A stretch of 6,923 bases of DNA from Burkholderiales bacterium (GTDB lineage: Bacteria > Pseudomonadota > Gammaproteobacteria > Burkholderiales > Casimicrobiaceae), in assembly GCA_031275075.1 (NCBI GenBank), contig JAISPI010000040.1, positions 1 to 6,923 of the forward strand, given 5' to 3'. Position numbers and translations under genes: made by a program. Position 1 is the first letter of the stretch, and each line of letters begins with the position of its first letter. The notes below the pieces were generated by a model, which had not been told where the DNA came from, did no database searches, and worked only from the letters and a program-made list of their open reading frames with translations. Below are positions 4,413 to 6,923 of the stretch, in pieces.

Positions 4413-6923
4413 TGATGAATGTTGCCGGTTCTTTCCTGACGCCGGAGCAACTGACAACGCACAGAACGGCGTTGAGCGATGCGCGATGCGCTTTACGCGA
4501 CGCTTTCATGGCGCATCCCGATACATCGCTGCTGATTCGCCGACACAGCTCGCTCGTTGACCGTCTGCTGCGCACATTATGGCGCTCACTGCCCGCCGCT
4601 GTTATCCGCCGCAATACGCTGATTGCCACCGGCGGTTACGGGCGCGGCACGTTGTTTCCTTATTCCGACATTGACACTGCCGTCATCCTTTCGGAACCGC
4701 CAGATGACACGACTCGCGCAGCCCTCGCCTGGTTTGAAACCGCATTGTGGGATGTTGGGCTTGCCGCCAGTCATGTTGTGCGTACCTTCGATGAATTACA
4801 CAACATCGACGCGCTTGATATTACGGCGCAAACCGCGCTGGTTGAGCACCATTATCTTGCTGGTTCGCGGTCGTTGTACTGCCGTTTCGAGGAAACGCTT
4901 GCGGAACGGCTGACTTTCTCCCGTTTTTTTGAGGCCAAGTGTTTCGAGCAGGAGCAGCGCCATCTGAAATACCGCGACGCGCTTTACAATCTTGAGCCGA
5001 ATTTGAAAGAAAGTCCCGGCGGTCTGCGCGATGTACACGTATTGCGCTGGCTGACTCGTGCTGCCGGTCTCGGTGCTCATTGGCGGCAAATCGTCGAGCG
5101 CGGTCTACTTACCGCTGCCGAGGCACGCGCTTTACAACAGCACGAACACTGGCTTAACACCTTGCGCGTCCGGCTGCATTACTTGGCGGGCCGCGCCGAA
5201 GAACGGCTGCTTTTCGATCATCAGACCGCGCTTGCCGAACAAATGCACATCACAGGCAAAGGATTGCGCCGTCCCGGTGAAGTTCTGATGCAACGTTATT
5301 ACCGCGCCGCGCAAACCATCCGCCGCATCAATACCTTGTTGCTTCAGACTCTCGACGAACGTTTTGCGCCGCTACCGGAAATCCAGCCGCTTGACACACA
5401 TTTCACACAACGCGGCGATCTGCTCGACATCGACGATCCGCAGCGACTGATACATACGCCGTCGGTTTTGTTCGACACCTTTTTGCACTGGCAGCACCGC
5501 GCTGAAATTGCCGGTCTTTCGTCCCGCACATTGCGCGCGTTAAACAGTGCCCGTTCTTTGATCAATCGTGCTTTTCGATCTGATCCGGCCAACCGCGCCA
5601 AATTCATCGATATCTTCCGGGCGCCGCGCGGCATCTTGCACACATTGCGGATGATGAATCTCTATGGCCTGCTCGGACAATACTTGCCGTCGTTCGGTCG
5701 TATCGTCGGACAAATGCAACATGATCTTCTTCATGTTTACACCGTCGATGAACATACCCTGATGATGGTGCGCAATCTGCGGCACTTCAAAGACGACAAC
5801 TACGCCTACGAATACCCTCTGTGTTCACGGTTGATGAATGACTTTGCGCGCCCTGAGGTTCTGTATCTGGCTGCCTTATTCCACGACATTGCCAAAGGCC
5901 ATGGTGGTGACCATGCCCTGCGTGGCAGCTTCACCGCTCGCCGTTTCTGCGCACAGCACCCCATCCCGAAAGACGACGCGGCATTGATTGTCTGGCTGGT
6001 GCGTAAACATCTGCTGATGTCACTCGTTGCGCAAAAGGAAGATATTTCCGACCCGGATGTTGTTGCCCGCTTTGCGAAGCGCGTCGGTTCAGAACGCCGT
6101 CTGATCGCGCTGTACCTGATGACCGTCGCCGACATTCGCGCCACCAGCCCCAAAGTGTGGAGCCCTTGGAAAGCGCAGCTGCTTGAAACCCTTTTTCTTG
6201 CTGCCCGTGCTTATTTGCATCAGGGTAGCAGCGACGACATTGATTCGATTGCACAGAAGCAACATGATGTATGCGAACAGTTACAGGCAAGCGGAATGAA
6301 AGAGCCGTCTGCCTTATGGCAAACCCTCGACACGGCTTATTTTCAGCGCCACAGCATCGACGACTTGTGTTGGCACGCCGCCGAATTGCATGATTGCCTC
6401 AATGCGAAAGAACCGATTGTGCGTGTCCGGCCATTGCCGCAAGAGGCTGGTTTGAAAATGATGGTTTACTTATGTGACCGTCCCGGCTTGTTCGCACAAC
6501 TGTGCCATTTTTTCGGGCGTCACCATCTGAACATTCTCGATGCGCGCATCCATACGACACGTCACGGTTACGCGCTCGACACTTTCGCTGTCCACACATC
6601 CGATCCGCATTACGCCGATACTGCCGCACATTCTTTCCTGGAAGAATCATTGAGTCGTTTTCTGCAACAACCACCACCCACCGCTCCGCCACCGATGGGG
6701 AGAAAGAGCCGCCAGTTGCAGCATTTTCCGTTAACGCCGCACGTTCATATTACCCCCGACGACGATCAACCTCGCTACCTTCTCGAAATCCTCGCCGGTG
6801 ACCGCACCGGCTTACTCGCTCATCTGGCTCATGTGCTGGCCAACGCCGGAATCAACGTCGAAAGCGCCCGCATCAATACCTTGGGCGAACGCGTCGAGGA
6901 CGTTTTCGTGATTTCCGGCGAAG
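4412..6923 (+). CDS. glnD: PII uridylyltransferase / uridylyl-removing enzyme GlnD (3' end cut off)
   Basis: The cytosolic glutamine sensor of nitrogen control: it uridylylates PII proteins (GlnB/GlnK) at low glutamine and removes UMP at high glutamine. The frame is open for 837 codons to the window edge. Domains run in order: nucleotidyltransferase with GGYGRG (74-79) and the metal-binding pair Asp86/Asp88 in YSDID; the GlnD-specific NLEPNLKESPGGLRDVH region; an HD domain with His448 (YTVDEHT) and HDIAKG at 491-496; ACT1 from about 680 (DRPGLFAQL); a Pro-rich linker (QQPPPTAPPP); and ACT2 from about 788 (DRTGLLAHL, GERVEDVFV). Compared with E. coli GlnD (890 residues), roughly 25-30 C-terminal residues are missing. 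The start overlaps the map stop (TGATG), with a second ATG at 4415. No Shine-Dalgarno motif is seen, so translational coupling to map is likely. Both activities look intact. Confidence 0.96.
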   Translation, partial: MMNVAGSFLTPEQLTTHRTALSDARCALRDAFMAHPDTSLLIRRHSSLVDRLLRTLWRSLPAAVIRRNTLIATGGYGRGTLFPYSDIDTAVILSEPPDDTTRAALAWFETALWDVGLAASHVVRTFDELHNIDALDITAQTALVEHHYLAGSRSLYCRFEETLAERLTFSRFFEAKCFEQEQRHLKYRDALYNLEPNLKESPGGLRDVHVLRWLTRAAGLGAHWRQIVERGLLTAAEARALQQHEHWLNTLRVRLHYLAGRAEERLLFDHQTALAEQMHITGKGLRRPGEVLMQRYYRAAQTIRRINTLLLQTLDERFAPLPEIQPLDTHFTQRGDLLDIDDPQRLIHTPSVLFDTFLHWQHRAEIAGLSSRTLRALNSARSLINRAFRSDPANRAKFIDIFRAPRGILHTLRMMNLYGLLGQYLPSFGRIVGQMQHDLLHVYTVDEHTLMMVRNLRHFKDDNYAYEYPLCSRLMNDFARPEVLYLAALFHDIAKGHGGDHALRGSFTARRFCAQHPIPKDDAALIVWLVRKHLLMSLVAQKEDISDPDVVARFAKRVGSERRLIALYLMTVADIRATSPKVWSPWKAQLLETLFLAARAYLHQGSSDDIDSIAQKQHDVCEQLQASGMKEPSALWQTLDTAYFQRHSIDDLCWHAAELHDCLNAKEPIVRVRPLPQEAGLKMMVYLCDRPGLFAQLCHFFGRHHLNILDARIHTTRHGYALDTFAVHTSDPHYADTAAHSFLEESLSRFLQQPPPTAPPPMGRKSRQLQHFPLTPHVHITPDDDQPRYLLEILAGDRTGLLAHLAHVLANAGINVESARINTLGERVEDVFVISGE

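Noticed and set aside
4924..4930. T7 run inside glnD as a possible frameshift site or sequencing error
   Set aside because: The GlnD frame reads correctly on both sides with conserved family sequence, so no shift is needed. A similar T7 occurs in yqhD at 1291-1297 without effect.
5344..6692. Several - strand open frames opposite glnD
   Set aside because: All are low-complexity, Arg/Cys/Ser-rich shadows of the glnD frame, with no recognisable domains or ribosome sites.
1..6923. Mobile element, CRISPR array, tRNA/rRNA or a novel defence system
   Set aside because: No long inverted or direct repeats, no transposase or integrase motifs, no spaced repeat array and no tRNA-like cloverleaf were seen. 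Nearly all bases are covered by recognised housekeeping genes.

Overview
The window looks like ordinary chromosomal sequence from a betaproteobacterium. Four protein families point there: a class II aldolase of the 'Calvin cycle' (IIB) subtype, a type I methionine aminopeptidase with the Pro-rich 'APLNYAPPG' segment that I associate with betaproteobacterial enzymes, a full-architecture GlnD, and a GspC-type secretion protein. Composition and codon use look even throughout. I see no mobile element, CRISPR array, tRNA or rRNA. The genus cannot be set from this alone.

Left part, + strand (1-2469): a 127-base leader precedes fba (class IIB fructose-bisphosphate aldolase). After a 66-base gap with no terminator comes yqhD (NADPH-dependent aldehyde/alcohol dehydrogenase). 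A strong rho-independent terminator closes this probable two-gene unit at 2441-2469.

Middle, - strand (2551-3435): a stand-alone gspC, the inner-membrane 'clamp' protein of the type II secretion system, with no other gsp gene in view. It converges on yqhD and diverges from map.

Right part, + strand (3436-6923): a 182-base divergent intergenic region holds a consensus -10 box, followed by map (methionine aminopeptidase). glnD (bifunctional PII uridylyltransferase/uridylyl-removing enzyme) starts on a TGATG overlap with the map stop and runs off the right edge. Its frame is open from 4412 to the end with no internal stop. Only the C-terminal part of the second ACT domain appears to be missing.

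Functionally, the left unit joins central carbon metabolism (triose-phosphate production) with reactive-aldehyde reduction. The right unit joins N-terminal protein maturation with nitrogen sensing. gspC belongs to protein export. I found no clear novel system. The points most worth a second look are the orphan gspC with its two periplasmic cysteines, the fba-yqhD pairing, the possible folded leader before fba, and the SD-less coupling of glnD to map.
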